Source of the DNA: Aradus depressus
Lineage: Eukaryota; Arthropoda; Insecta; Hemiptera; Aradidae
Length of the DNA: 64,000 nt
NCBI GenBank assembly: GCA_963662175.1
Contig: OY759225.1
Coordinates: 12,455,601-12,519,600 of the forward strand
Reading direction: 5' to 3'
Position numbers and translations under genes: made by a program. The notes under the pieces are model-generated. The model worked only from the letters and a program-made list of their open reading frames with translations. It was not told where the DNA came from and did not search any database. Below, piece after piece: positions 24,001-39,000 of this stretch (the stretch's first letter is position 1; each line of letters opens with the position of its first letter).

Positions 24001-27000
24001 ACTACTTACATACGTTTTTTTAGAAAACTTTACACACATACAAACCCAGAAATACGTACTTAATCTTCACAACACTTACCACAAAACCCCCCACGAAGGT
24101 TGAAGAGAAGATGGAACCGCGACTTACTGCCACCTTAAATCCTATTCGTTCCTAACATTTTTTTTTACATTATTTTCCTTTACTTTTATCATCTCTCTTA
24201 TCCATCCTTCAAAATTGTCTTCCAATTCCTTTTATTTTTTTGTTTTCTTCCTGTTTTTGTCCTAATAATTAAGATAATTTTTCGTCCCGAGGACCTACCA
24301 CTGAGATGCTGGTTGTTGCACCCTAGCAACAGTTGCTTCTTTATAAATAAAAAAAAAAAATGCGTTACAATTTAATGATATATTATGAAATGTGTTATCA
24401 CGTACCTCATTGTCCTTGTCCGAGTCCTTGATGTGCTGTGCTATGAACCTTACTCCTTCCAACGCCTGAATCACTCCGGCAGACATCGTCCTCGGAAGCA
24501 TATTCTCTCGTTCAGCGGCTGCAACATGCACCCCACCGTCATCACAATAGGTAAAGAAAAAATAATAAATAAAACAAAAAAATTCCTTGGTGAATCAGCA
24601 GCAATGTATCTCCCCAGCTTGAATTTAATCAAATAAGTTTTCTCTTCTTCTCCTCGTCAACTTCGGCTGTTTTGGCAGTAAAACAATGTGTCTATATGAC
24701 GGCCTATTGGATCTCCCATAAAATTTTTTTGTCAATATATCAAAATCGAGTATTGGAGTGCAGAATTCACTATGTTAGTCAAATATTGAGTTTTAGCTCA
24801 AACGATCAATTGGCTTTAGAGGCAGAGGGAAAACTAAATTGAATAATTCGTGTGAGGTTCGCAGACTATTTTTCAATTGGACTCAGCAAACATATTCAAT
24901 TCATTCCTAAAATCTGGCGATGTTGTAATGACAAAGCCAGTATTATATATATATAGATTAGGTTAGGTTTTATGACTCATGCCCGGGCTTTTAACAATGA
25001 GGTCATATCGCCTACTACCAGAGCGCTCTTTCGTCGCTCTGGTGGACATGTGGGAGTCCTAAATTTTGCCTACCCTAAATTTTTATACACCTAAAGCAGA
25101 TGTCTTTAACGAGTACCTGATATCGTACAGGCTCGGGACCATCGCTTAACGTCCCATCCGAAAGATGGCATGCTTAAGTTTATTTTACTTCCCAGATAAA
25201 ATAAACTTAGGGCCTCGGTCGGGTTTCGAACCCACGTTCTTGAGCTCAGAAAACAAGCACGCATACCACTGAGCTACCGGCGCGCCTAGTCTCATTCAAA
25301 TTATACTTAATATACTTAGGGATCTTATAGTAAACTTAGTTCTGAACAAAAAAGTTCCTATAAACATAGGTCCGCAAATGCTTCGTTTAAAAGTTATAAT
25401 AAAAAAACTGCAGGACAAAGAAAGAAATACCTGCAATTGGTATAAGGGATTTGGATCTGAATAGGGTTCAAAGTTCAATACCATTCATGTTTATGAATAT
25501 TGGGTTCTATTTCAATGCAACTAATCTCATTTATTGTGAGTTTTACATAAAATGCCGCGAATGTTCGCGAATGCGGAATATGCAGATATTCTATTTGTGT
25601 ACGGTTTTTATAAGGGGAACAGTTATGCACCTGTTGAGGAGTACCGAAGACGTTTCCCTCTTCGACGGATCCCCCGTCGAAGGGTTTTCCAGGCTACTTA
25701 TCAACGAATAAGAGAAACTGGCCGTGTTACAGAGCTGCCCACTAGAATAATTAATTCACGAGTCAATGTAAATCGAAGAGAAAATATCATCAGACATTAT
25801 CAGCATCAGTTTAGTGTTAATGTTTGGCTTGGTATCATTGACCGCTATCTCCTTTCGCCAATATTTCTTCCTGCCCGATTCAATTCGGGTGCAATGCTAA
25901 TATTGGAAAATGATCTAGTGGACATCCTCGAGGATATCCCATTGAACCTGCGAGTACATAGTTGGTTTCAAATGGATGGATGCCCAGCACATAATGGCAG
26001 AGTCATTCGTGATTGGATGGACCGAAATTATCCTAGGAGATGGATCGGACGCTTTGGACTAGTAAGATGGCCTGCAAGAAGTTCCAACTTAACGTCCATG
26101 GATTTTTACGTTTGGGGGGCGTTAAAAACTAACGTTTATTCGCAATCTGTAAACACTAGGGAAGAACTGGTTGAACGGATTCAGAGCGCTTGTGACGAAA
26201 TAAGAGGACAGAAACAAGAGGTACTAACAGCCATAAATGCAGTTGCCCGGAGGTGTCAATTATGTTTACAACAGGGAAGACATTTTGAACAATTATTGTA
26301 GTTACTCTTCACTTTCAAGTGATTAGTGCTGTATCAGCGTCTTTTTATTATAACTTTTAAACAAAGCATTTGCGGACCTATGTTTATAGGAACTTTTTTG
26401 TTCAGAATTAAGTTTACTATAAGATCCCTAAGTATCGCCCTCTCGACTTGTTACACCCTGTATAATAGATAAAAGAAAAAAATATATATAATTTCTAACA
26501 TTTTAAAAGACAAAACAAGAAAAAAATTGAAGGTCAGGATTATTTAACAAATCTGTTATTTTTATGTATAATAAATCTGTAATGACGTCAAAATTACTTT
26601 CAAAATCTCCTCGTGGCTGAGTAATCTATGTGCCCTCCAATAATGATTTTACCCCCCCTCAGCTTTACGAACTATAAGGAAAGTTAATCGATCAGAAATT
26701 CGATGCTGAGTTTTCAACGGAATTTCATGTTTTCCGACATCCTGATTACAAAAATTGAAACAAAATTCTGTCTGTATGTGAACAAGATGACTTCTGGTAG
26801 AATTAATGTATCCACATGAAATTTAATATATATATATATATATATACAGTATTTGTGGAAAATACAATATTTCAAAAATAAGTTTTATTTAATTGAAGGT
26901 TCAAATATGGAAGGAATGAAGCCAGCTCTATTCAGCCCTTTGACAAGTCCCAGACCAGTCGATTGTATACTAAAGAGCAGCGAACCGCAACATTGGATTC

Positions 27001-30000
27001 AGAAACCATTCCAAAACCCTAATAAATCCTGATGAAATAAACAAATATCCCAGTATTATTATATCCCTTATATTCTGGATAAAATAAACTAAGGGTCTCG
27101 GCCGGGTTCCGAACCCGCTATCTTTAGCTCAGTAATCAAGCACGCATACCACAGAACTACCAGCGCCCTCCAAAATTCCCCTTCCCACATGCCGATTCCG
27201 CTGAAAATTAATAAGTGTCGTCCTTATGTGGTTTTGAATTCACATATGACATTTTGTATCGAATACATTCAATACAATGGCAGTTATTAGAGTTTTTGTG
27301 TTAAGCCTCCCCTTAATACCCTTCTTTCCTTTAATTGATTAGGCTGAAAAATAATAGATGTCGTCATTGGAGAATTCTGGATTCACATATAAAATTTCGT
27401 GTCAATACATTCCTTCTATCAAGAGTTATCGTGACTTTTTATTATCAATTTTATTTTTTTCTTAGTTATATAGATTTTTTTTTATCATAATGAAGTTGTA
27501 AATTTTATGTTTATTCCTGTTTATCTTTTTTTTATCTATTTTTTTAATTGTATAGTTTTTCTCCAATGTAGCACTAATTTATTTATTTCGTTTGGCTCGG
27601 CACAAGCCAGACCAACATTAAGAAACTGGTCAGGTTCGAAAACAAAGTTCTCCGCCTTGCCGTAAACGCGCCTTGGATGGTAAGGAATTCTCAGATACGC
27701 GGTGTTCCTGACGTTAGAGACTTCATATTGGAGTTAGCGACAAGGTTCAGGGCTGGGCTGCAGTGTTTCTGGAGCTACCTTTGGCATTGGGGAACCTCTG
27801 CTATACCGTCGTCTGAAGCCCCGGCTTCTACAAGACATCATATTTTAACAATATGCAATATGTATATATATACTTTTTTAATTGTGTATAGCGCCCCTTG
27901 CGCTGAACCGAATAAAGAGTTATTTTTTTTGTTTTTTTTATTTATTTCATTCTACGTCGTACTGATATTATATTTCATTGTATCATTTTCTTTACTCTTT
28001 ATGTATTTATTCTTAGTGGACCTCGGTCTCAGGATAATAATTTTTTTTTTTTTTTTTCATTTCATTTCATAGACAGACAAAAATTTTTTTATCTTTTTTT
28101 GAAATTAGGAGGTCGAAAAACATGAAAACTCCGCATCAAATTGTTGACCGATTACATAACTTCCCCTATACTTCGTTATTATTATCTTTTTAATATAAAA
28201 TGAGATGAAACGGTGAAAAATAAAAGAGTCCAGAAAGCTTTTTACTAACTTTTTTTTCAATTGGATCTTGAAACCTATTGTCTTGAGTCAGTGATAAAGT
28301 TTCTTAAAGACAAATGCGTTCCCAAAGAGAAGATGGAAGGAGGAAGGGTAATATGGGGGTCTGATTGATTCTAAGGGTTTAATAGGGTGTCTTTTTATAG
28401 GGGAGTAAGGGATGGTAGAAGCGGGAGGGGGGGGGGGGGGGGGGGGGGAGAGTAAGAGCCAATAAGACGAGGGACTGGGGACTGGATGCAGGACTATCTG
28501 ACCAGATCTTACAATCCATCCAAGTGGGGGTGGCACCCTTTATAAGAACATTGCTATTCTTTATCGACGAAGAGGGTACGAGAAAGAGAGCCAAAACCAG
28601 AGTTTATTTTCACATTTTTCACAGATATTCAATTTTGAAAAAAAAATATTACTATACCTTCCTCCCGTTGTCAGAAATGGAAGGTTTTTCTGATTGTGAT
28701 TGATTCTCTTCAATGATTTAATGTTAAATTCGTCTAAAACAACTATCTTAAACTTCAAAAGTACGAATAAATTGCCAGAAGAGAAACAACCATTAACTGT
28801 TGATACTCTTTCCGTATCATTCAAAGATAATATAAAATTCCTAGGTCTCCATATTGAAATGAAACTAACATGGGCTGAACATAAGGCTATGATCGGTAAG
28901 AAACTGAGTTCCGTTTGCTTCTTACTTCGAAATCTTAAAAAGATAGTGCCAAATGAAACGTTAACTACTCTCTATTACGCCTATTTCCACTCCATAATCA
29001 GTTACGGTTTAATACATTGGGGATCATGTAGCTCGAGTATTAATATTTTCTGACTTCAGAAAAAAGCATTAAGAATTATAAACAATACTACTCAAAGAAC
29101 AAGCTGCAGAGAAATATTTAAACAACTTAAAATCCTGCCTTTGCCATCGCTGTTTATATTTGAAACATTAATGGTTATTAGGAAAAATAGAAATATTTTC
29201 CCTCGCAACAATCCTAGTCACGATTACGATACCAGCAAGAAAGAAGATGCTCTTCTCTTTTTGAAAAAAGTATAACTCATAAAGGAATTAATTTATTTAA
29301 TGCCCTTCCCCACTTCTTGAAGTCAATAGATACAATAAGAAAATTTAGATTTCAACTAAAAATGTTCATGTTAGAGGAAACCTTTTACACAAAAACGGAA
29401 TTTTATTCTCACTGTTCAAAAAGAATAATATAATCACAATAAAGAATCGTTTTTCATATCCAAAAACATTATTTAATACAAAGCATTCATTTTTCTTTTT
29501 TGGGCAGAGTTCCTCCACACCTTAAAAGTCAGTCCAATATACGTTATTGTTTTATTTATTCATTTATATATATTTTTTCTATTTTAGACATTTTCATACA
29601 TTCATTTATAATTGACTAATATATATATATTATTTTTCATATATTGTTATAGTTACATTGTTTTCTTTCTTTTCTATATCTCGCCACATTGGGACCTGAT
29701 GATGGGATGTAAGAACGTCCCGAAACATCGTTGGGGGATAAAGACACTTCCGAAGAGTTTTTTTTGAAGAATAGTTATCTTAATATTTATTAAATTGAAA
29801 AATGTGTCTACTTATTATGAACGTATCTATTAATATTTTTTTCTTTATATACTCATAGATTTTTAAGTATTTATTTGTACAGTTTTTATTAATTTCATTT
29901 TACTTTTTTTAATGTTTTTTTTGTTACTACTAATCATATGTGTGTTAGACTCAAGTAGTTATATATCTAATATATAAGCTATCTTAATAAATTCTTTTGA

Positions 30001-33000
30001 CGTATCCTATTACCATGTATTGGTTTAACGGAAATAAATGTATTATTATTATTATTATTGACAAATACTCCCTTTCTTAAAAGAAATGTTTCAAGAGTGC
30101 CATGAAAAAAAAAAAAAAAAATAGCATCCTTACTCTCCAAAATACAAATAATAAGCTGCGTGTACTCAAAAGAGAAAAGTAGCGAACAATTTTTGGCGAG
30201 AAAGAAATCTAGAGGTCGGAAAACATAAAATTGAAAAGTCCGCAACAGATTATTGATTGATCGATTACATAACTTCCCCTATACTTCATTATGATGTATA
30301 AAAAAAATACACACATTAAAATGATTAAATTATTAATATTAAAAAATTAATTATATTTATTTTTCTATAAAAAGCAAATTTCTTTTAAAACAAATGAGTA
30401 ACAAAACAAAACATGGCATCAGCAGGTTTTTAGTGTGTGTAGTGACGAGTCTAAGCCTGGGTTCAATGGAGACGGTCTGAGTGTGTGGAAAGGTGTTTAG
30501 GCTTAAAATGTAATGAACAAAATAGAAGTGAATTAACGGTGAAATTGATCCGCAAAGAAGGTACTGTTGTTTGTTTATATGTACAGGATATATGCCCAGA
30601 AATATATAACATAATTCTAAAGAATAGCCAAAATATAAAACAAAAAAAAGATTGAAATAGTTTTTAAGATTTTTCTTTTGATTTTTGTTTGTTTCAATGT
30701 TTAGTTTTTTTTATTTTGTAATGTAGATGATTTAAAGAAATAAACCCAAACTATTTGTTCTCGTAAATTCTATTCTATTCATTTTCCCTGTTGACCCAGT
30801 AAGATAATTTGAAAACCTTTGGATTAGATTTAATATTATTAAAATGGCATCTCTTTTTGGCTTCAGTTCTGAGTATTAAATCTTGTTTACAAAACAAAAT
30901 AATCTCAAACAGTAATTCAGTACTCAACATGGAAGTGACAAAAGAACATTTGAGGCATTGTATGCTTTTTGAATTTAATCGCGGTAACAATGCAAGTGCT
31001 GTGGCTCGAAACATTTGTGCGGTGAATCCTGGTGCAATAGAGAAGCGCACGTGCCGTAGGTGGTTCGAAAAATTTCGCAACGGTGATTACAGCCTTTAGA
31101 GATTCATCTTGTTCAGGTAGACCGAAGGTGTTAGATGACTTCCTGAAAGAAGTTGTGGAGAGCGATCCTCGTCAAATTTTGTGGGAATTAGCAGAAAAGT
31201 TCGAATGTTCCCATGCAACAATTGGGAATAGCCTCCAAGCACTTGGAAAAACGATTAGGCAAGGAGTATGTGTTCCTCATACACTCTCACTCAAGAACAA
31301 ACAACAGCGACTTTCCATCTGTACATCATTGCTTTCTCGACAGACGCAAACCCCTTTTTTGGACCGTATAATTACTGGGGACGAAAAATGGGTTCTCTAT
31401 GAAAACGCAGAGAAGAGGAAACAATGGCTGAGTACGGGAGAAAAACCAGTTCCTACCCCAAAAGCTGGGTTGCACCCAAAAAAGGTGCTGCTTTGCGTCT
31501 GGTGGAGTAGGCAAGGTTTGGTCCACTTTGAGCTGTTAAAACCTAACCAAATGGTTACTGGAGAAGTCTATTGTCAACAATTAGACAGATTGAGTGAGGC
31601 TTTACGGATTAAAAACCCCGCATAGGTGAATAGAAACGGTGTTATTCTGCACCATGACAACGCCAAATCTCACACATCCTAACTCACTCAGCAAAAAATC
31701 ATGAGTCTAGGTTGGCAAGTCCTCCCTCAGCCCTCCTATTCACCTGACAGCCCCATCAGATTACCACCTTTTTCGGTCGCTTGATCATTTTGTAATAGGG
31801 AAGAATTTCAAAATAACTGAAGAGGTGAAATCAGCATTACAAGCATTCTTCGGTCAAAAAAATCCATGCTTTTTTGTATCCGGGACTGGTTGAAGGTAGT
31901 GGAACTTGATGGAGAATACATTGTAAATTATTGTTAGACAATTTCATAATATTTAAAAACCACTAAAAAATACTCTAATTTTTATGTTTGAGGAGACTTA
32001 TTATTAAAGGTCAAAATTCACAACGAATAAACAATAATAAAGGATGGAATGATCAAAGAAAATTATGAAAAAAACAATATTTTGATCTGTAAAAGTGTAA
32101 AAAGATTAACTTATTAGACACGAACCTGTAGAAGGTCAAATATATATACATTTTTTTGATGTGAGAAATTAAAGTTTGGAAACCATTAGTGATTAATACA
32201 TTCTATAGTTGATTTTTATCCTTCCATAGTGGCAGAGTATACCCTTATATTGTATATTTTATTCTGGGCTTCCTGGAGTTTAGTTACACGAGTCTAATAT
32301 GTTTTTATGTTCAAACATCCCTGAAAATTTCATTGAAATCGATTAAGGGATCTAGGAGCAGTTGTGAACGCAATTTTTGGCCATTTTCGCGCATAAATGT
32401 TTTTTTTCTTTGCTCAGAAGGTCCATTGGCACGAACGCTCGGACACATAACTACTATTTTTTAATGTAGAAACATGAGAAAAAGTTTCATTGAAATCGTC
32501 GACCCACACACTGTTAAGTCCCCTTGTAAGTCAACTATTAATTTTCAACCCAAACGGTCCATGTTTTTAGAGGGGGATGAAAAGTAATTAATTATTTCTG
32601 AAGGTGTACATTGCTACACAGTACGTAGAACTGTACAAATATAACTAATGGTTTTAATATTCATGTAACCCTTTTAAATTATAAGTACCCTTTTGCACTT
32701 TGGAGATGGGCTTGATAGAGAGCTAAGAGCAGGGATTATTTTAAGTTCTCTTCCTGGCAAAGTAGGGACAGCGCCTCTTCAATATTCATAACTGGGTACT
32801 AAATTTATGCATGACAACAATTCTGAAACCAAAGGCAACCGCAGGTTATTTGGGAAAAGTTCAACATACTGAGTACTGTGAAGAAACACACGAGTACCTA
32901 ACATCCAGGATGTAAACAAGTCTTATAATGAGAAAATAAATATATAAATATAATCTTCTAAATATTAGAACTTGGGGTCAGGCCTCATAACTCCGTGGCT

Positions 33001-36000
33001 CTTGCAAGCGAGTCAACTGAAAAATGATTATTATTATTGTTATTTTATTGCAATTTACGAAAAAATGATTCGGTGAATCACCGGCACTTCCCCAGTACGA
33101 ATTAATCAATTATGTTTTTGCTCTCTCAATCTGCCAAAAGGGGGGGGGGGGGGGGGGGGGGGGAAGGTTCAACACAAAAACTCTAATAATCACATGTAAA
33201 TTCAAAACTCCATAAAGACGATTTTTAAATCGCGTCTCTTCGGAATTGCCTAATGTGAGGTTGGCTTAAGTCAGTGGTCGGCAAAGTGCGGCTCCAGAGC
33301 CGCATGTGGCTCTTTGGCTCCTTAAGTGCGGCTCTGGCACAAATATCCACGGAAGGCATTTGACATTGGTAGCTTTGAAATACAATTGCTAGATTTAAAA
33401 AAGAAGGAGGATATGGCGCTGGTGTTGAATTGGAAATATTGGAGAAGAAAAAATGTGATCTTAGTTCACAACACAAGTGGTCTGCTTTGAATGACCTGGA
33501 GAAGGAAGACATGATCATTTTCAACGCTTGGAATAGTATTCCTGACTCTTACGATCAGCTGAAAAAGCTCGCGTTTGCTGTTCTTTCCCTTTTCGGTTCT
33601 ACATATATATGCAAACAATCTTTTTCAAGCATGAACATTATCAAGAGTAAACTGAGAAGTCGTCTTATTGATGAGAACTTGGAATCATGCCTAAAATTAA
33701 AAAGAACAACATACAAACCTGACTTACTCAAACTTTCCAAGGAGATGCAAGCACATTTTAAGCATTAATAAATATTTATTATGTATGAAATTTAGTTTTA
33801 TTTAGTGTACTACTTATTTAGTGTAATAAAAGTTTACTAAACAAGCACATTTGGCTCCCAATTTTTTTTTTAAATTGTTGTAATGTTCATATTTGGCTCT
33901 TTGGCTAATAAGTTTGCCGACCACTGGCCTAAGTCATTCAGATCAATGTTTCGAATCTTCAATTTAATGGACCAATGGAAATGGTTAATGAATGAAACCT
34001 TACCTGAAGGTTGAGAAGAATGATCCCGGAAAGCAGAGGATACAGTCTCATAGGTGTCATGAGGGCTGTTCTTGGACTCCATATTGTAGGGATCACTGAT
34101 ACTGTCTCGACAACTGAAACAGAAAAGAAAACATAATACAACAACAGTCAATTTCGTATTCAATAAGAAAATTGTTTACAAAAGTAATGTGTGGCACATT
34201 ATTTTGAAGGTATCGACAACACAATTTGGAAAAACATTGATTCCTATTTACGAATAGGGCTGAGGGAAAGAAGATAAAACCAGGTGGCCCTTAGGGTTAG
34301 GTATTTTATTTGTGAAGTGAAAAAAATTGAGTATGTCGTCCTTTTATAGAGGAAAATAATAATATAAAATTGAAGGATATGTACAAAATAATATATACAA
34401 GGGTAATAATAATGAAAAATAAATAAAAAACTACAAAATAATAAATAATAAATAAATATATTCAGCTCGGGATCCCCCAAAACATGAGACCATCCTCACT
34501 CCTCCAATTTAATATCCAAATTCAGTCTCTGACAGACAGCAGTGGTGGCAGACCGAGTAGGCCATTGCCAGTACTCTTAAATAGTAGCTACTTTAATGTA
34601 ACAGGCCTCTTGGCCAGCATCGCCTCAATCTTCGGGGAGGATTGTCTGGATGACAGAGATTGGGCAAAATGATTTTCGTGGAAGAAAAGTTTTGAATAGA
34701 AGTTTACGGACGTACTGGGATCATTACGGAGGGTTAGATTAGATACATAGAAGGGTGCATAGACAATTGCTCTTAGAATTTTGGATCGGAAGGACTGGAT
34801 ACGCTTTATGTTAGATGGCTTAGGCATATCGCCTACTACCAGGGCGCTCTTTTGTCACTCTTGTGGACATGAGCCCGACTCTACTATGGGAGTCCTAAAT
34901 CTTGCCTATATAGGTTTATTCATCTAGGATAGGGGTCTTTAACGAGTACCTGACATCGCACAGGCTTGGAACCATAGCTTAACCTAAGTCCGTGATGAAA
35001 AAAAAAACATATGTTAGCATTTGAAAAACAGAAATTTAAATTATGTACAAAGCAGAAGCAAGGATATTTCCCAGACTATTAGTTAGACTGAAGAGGTATA
35101 ATATCTTATGAAACTACCCTTAGAAATTCGGACGAGAAGAAGAAGGTCGTTGTTAGGATTTGGGAGCGGTGAAGTGAATATGCCTCTAATGGACATTCCA
35201 GGGAGGAGACCGGAGGCTCCAGCCCAATATCCAAGATTCCAGCCGCTGGGTTGGCTTCACCTTGACACTTATCACATTCCAAGCCACCTTCTAACCCCAA
35301 TGTATGTTACAGCTTAAAGGACTCCACTCACTAGAATGTTTGTTTTTTCCCAAAAGGTGGAAGGATTAAAAAAGCAGTTAGTTCGGCTTGTAGGGGATAT
35401 CGTGAAAAAGGGGGGGGCTTGTAGGGGATATCGTGAAAAAGGGGGGGGCTTGTAGGGGATATCGTGAAAAAGGGGGGGGCTTGTAGGGGATATCGTGAAA
35501 AAATACGGGTTTCCATTATAAACTGAAGATAGAGAAAGCCGGTAGCGAAAATTATGGATTTGGGAACTGCACTTCCTAAAAATAGGCGCTCCTTAAGTTG
35601 GTTGAAACTCCCTTATCGAATTGTTGCGACACACTAGTTAATATTGTAACTCATGCCAGGGCTTTAACTGTCATATCGACTACTACCAGAGCGCTCTTTT
35701 GTCATTCTGATGGACATGAGCCCAACTCTACTGTGGGAGTCTTAAATTTTGCCTACTCATGTTTACTTATCTTGTGTAGGGGTCTTAAACGAGTACCTGA
35801 CATTGCACAAGCTCGGAACCATCACTTAACACTCCATCCAAAGGGCGAAAAACCTATTGACCTAGGCCGGGTTTCGAACCCGCGATTTTCAGCTCAGTAC
35901 CTCTTAGCTACCGACGCCCTCTAAAGTTGGTATGATATCTTTAACGATTCAAAAGTCAAAAGCGTTCAAAACAGAAAAATGTTACAGAACAAAACAGCAC

Positions 36001-39000
36001 ATTTTCAAGTGTTTTCTTGCAAAAAAAAACATTTTGAGAGGTTATTTTCTTATATTTTCTTTTCCGGAAAGGGAGGTCAAAAGGCTTGTAAATTCTGTGA
36101 TTTTCCAAAATCTCCACTCACAAATAAAATATGGATTTCCAATCATTTCGGAACTTTTTTTATATTTGATGAGACGTTTAACTTTAATAAGACAAGTTGA
36201 TGACTTGAAATAAATTGGAAGATAAATATACGTCAAATTACTCTATTACCTACACAACCAAAAATCATATATTTTTTTGGAAATCAACTTTACTTAGATA
36301 CAATTTGGCAAATAAACTGTACACACCTGAATTCATTATCGTTGATGTAGCTGGAGTCTGGATAGTTCTCGTCGAAGCTGTCTCCTGGAGAGTAAGGAGG
36401 TCGTCGCATCATCAGGATCCTCGGCATGTAGACCAGGAAGACTGTCTTCACCCAGGAGGACATCTTATGAGTGGACGGTGATCTGACAACACAAAACATC
36501 ACTCACTATAGATCTAGGAGTCTAACTATATGCCTGCCCTATGCCCGGGCTTTTAACTACGAGGTCATATCGCCTAATACCAGAGCACTCTTTCGTCACT
36601 CTGGTGGACATGAGCCCATCTCTACAGTGGGAATCCTAAATTTTGTCTACCGTAAATTTTGATTCACCTAGGGCAGGGGTCTTTAAAGAGTACCTGACAT
36701 TGTACAGGGTGGGAACCATTAACGTCTCATCCGAAGGACAGCGTGCTCAAGTTTATTTTATCTCCCAGATAAAATCAACTAAGGGCCTCGGCCGGGTGTC
36801 GAACCCACGATCTTGAGCTCAGAAGGCAAGCACGCATACCACTGAGCTATAGGCGCCCCATAAGTGAGTATATGAATGTAATGTATCTACATTGGCGGTT
36901 TTCTGTGTTTCATTGTATAGCGTAATTCTGAGAGAGATTCATGTATCCAGTATTGCCAGTATGAAATGAATCTGAGAGGGATCTGTACAGAAGTGGCTGG
37001 TATAAGAAAATCCTCTTGTGGCCATATTATTTATTATTTTTGACCAATAATAAAAAGATATTTAAAAAAAATAGTATAATTCCATTGAAAACGTCAGTGA
37101 ATCCAGAACCCTCTAATATCGATGTTTTTCAGTCAAATCGACCAAAGGGAAAATGGGGAATAGGGGGAGGCTTAACATAACTCTAATAACTGCTGATAAA
37201 ATGAATCTATCGACATAAAATTTAATATGTGTGACCAAAACCTCATATGGACAACGTCAAATCAGCTAAAGGGGAGGGGGAGATTCGGGAAAAGGTTCAA
37301 TTCAAAAACTCTAATAATAAGGGCCTGGCCGGGTTTCGAACCCATCATCTTGAGCTCAGAAGGCAAGCACGCATACCACTGAGCTACCGGCGCCCTCTTT
37401 CATTATATGATATATTATTAATTATTAACTGCCTTTCTTATACTAAATAATGAATGAAATGAATTTGAGAAGGGGGAGAGGGGGAAAGAGTGTACAAACA
37501 GATTATCATAAGACAGTCCTGTAATCGCTGAGCTCAACTGGGGATAAAAAAAACCTTGACCTCGCCGTTCTTTTGATGGCACGTTAAGCAATGGTCCAGA
37601 GCCTGTACAATGTCAGGTATTCGTTAAAGAACCTCCACTCTAGGTAAATAAAAAATTTAGGGTATGCAAAATTTATGACTCCCATAATAGAGTCGGGATC
37701 ACATTCTCCAGAGCAGTGGTCGCCAAACAAATTTAAACAAAAACATGTATTCCCCCCCTCCCCCCATTTTGTTGGGTAGCTCACAGTAAAGTTTATGAGC
37801 TGTAAGGTAGCTCAGTCACTTAAAAGTTTGGCGACCACTGCTCCAGAGCGTTGAAAGAACACTCCGGTAGTAGAATATAGTAGCAGTAATACCCGGCGTT
37901 GCCCGGGGAACTTTGACTTTTCTCCCAATATCTCCTATAAGGCTATTCAGTTCCTCGACAGTACATTCATGATGTTATAATTTTCAATTATTCATACGGA
38001 ATAAGGCTTATAGTCCTTCAACTGTAGTAACGCTAGCTTTGGAGCTAAAACTAATTTATTCAAAAAGATTTCTCATTAATCGTTGCAATGGTTTTCGAGT
38101 TACAAAGATTGCGTGAGTGGATGCTGGGATGGACCAGGGGTTGATTAAAAAATAGACCTTAACCTTCCGGTAGATAAAACTTATCTATTCTAAAAGATTC
38201 CTCATTAATCATTGCAGTGGTTTTTGAGTTACAAAGATTGCGTGGGTGGATGCTGGGATGGACCAGATATTGAGGTACTAATACGCCTATAACCTTCCAC
38301 AGACGATGACGAACAAATTAAAAAAAAAAATTAATCAAATCCATCAAGCCGTTCGTGAGTTATAGCGGTACAACGCACAGACATTTTCAGCTTTATATAT
38401 ATGATGACCTCATAGTCAATGTCGGGCATCAGTCACAATATGTAACTAACATATTCTTACAATTCGTTACTATGCGATACTATTTAAACATTATTTAGAA
38501 ATATTTTCATATTGAAATTTATTTTTCATTCTTTGGGGCACTATAACTTTGGTAGTACTGATCCTATCTCAAATCTAAGAACACATTAGCGATTGGAAAT
38601 ATAATAGGGAACATTTTTTCGATGGGACTAAAAAATGTCTAAAAAAAATAATTTTGGAGAACTACATTTTAGGACGATTTTCGACATTTCGAAAAATAAC
38701 ACATCATATAAAATGTGCCCTTCATTTGTCTCTATTACTTTTTTTTTTTTTTAAGAGATTTCTTGCAAGATCATAAGCCCGGATTTCGTGCAGTAAAAAA
38801 ATTAAAAAACGTGCATTAAAAAGGCTAAAACGTGCAAAAATGTGGAACAAAAAATAAAATCCTGCCATTACCTTTTTTCTGCAAAAAAAAAAAAAAAATT
38901 TTGATCTAATTTGTAAATTAAATAATTTTTTTTTCAACATAAAATTGGGTAGGTTAAAAAATAAATCTATAAAATAAAAAAGGCTAACTTTTTTTTTACC

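Larger units (their letters stand above)
37527..38445 (+). repeat. SINE-A copy broken by two later insertions
   Basis: The body is recognisable at 37540-37713 and 37849-37884. The 3' end (ATGACCTCATAGTCAATGTC to AGTCACAATA) lies at 38399-38445. It is interrupted by a hAT MITE and by the R6 element. Confidence 0.78.

Noticed and set aside
24385..24636. Plus-strand ORF of 83 codons
   Set aside because: It is antisense to receptor exon 10 and extends only by chance.
36215..36481. Plus-strand ORF of 88 codons
   Set aside because: It is a shadow of receptor exon 8 on the other strand.
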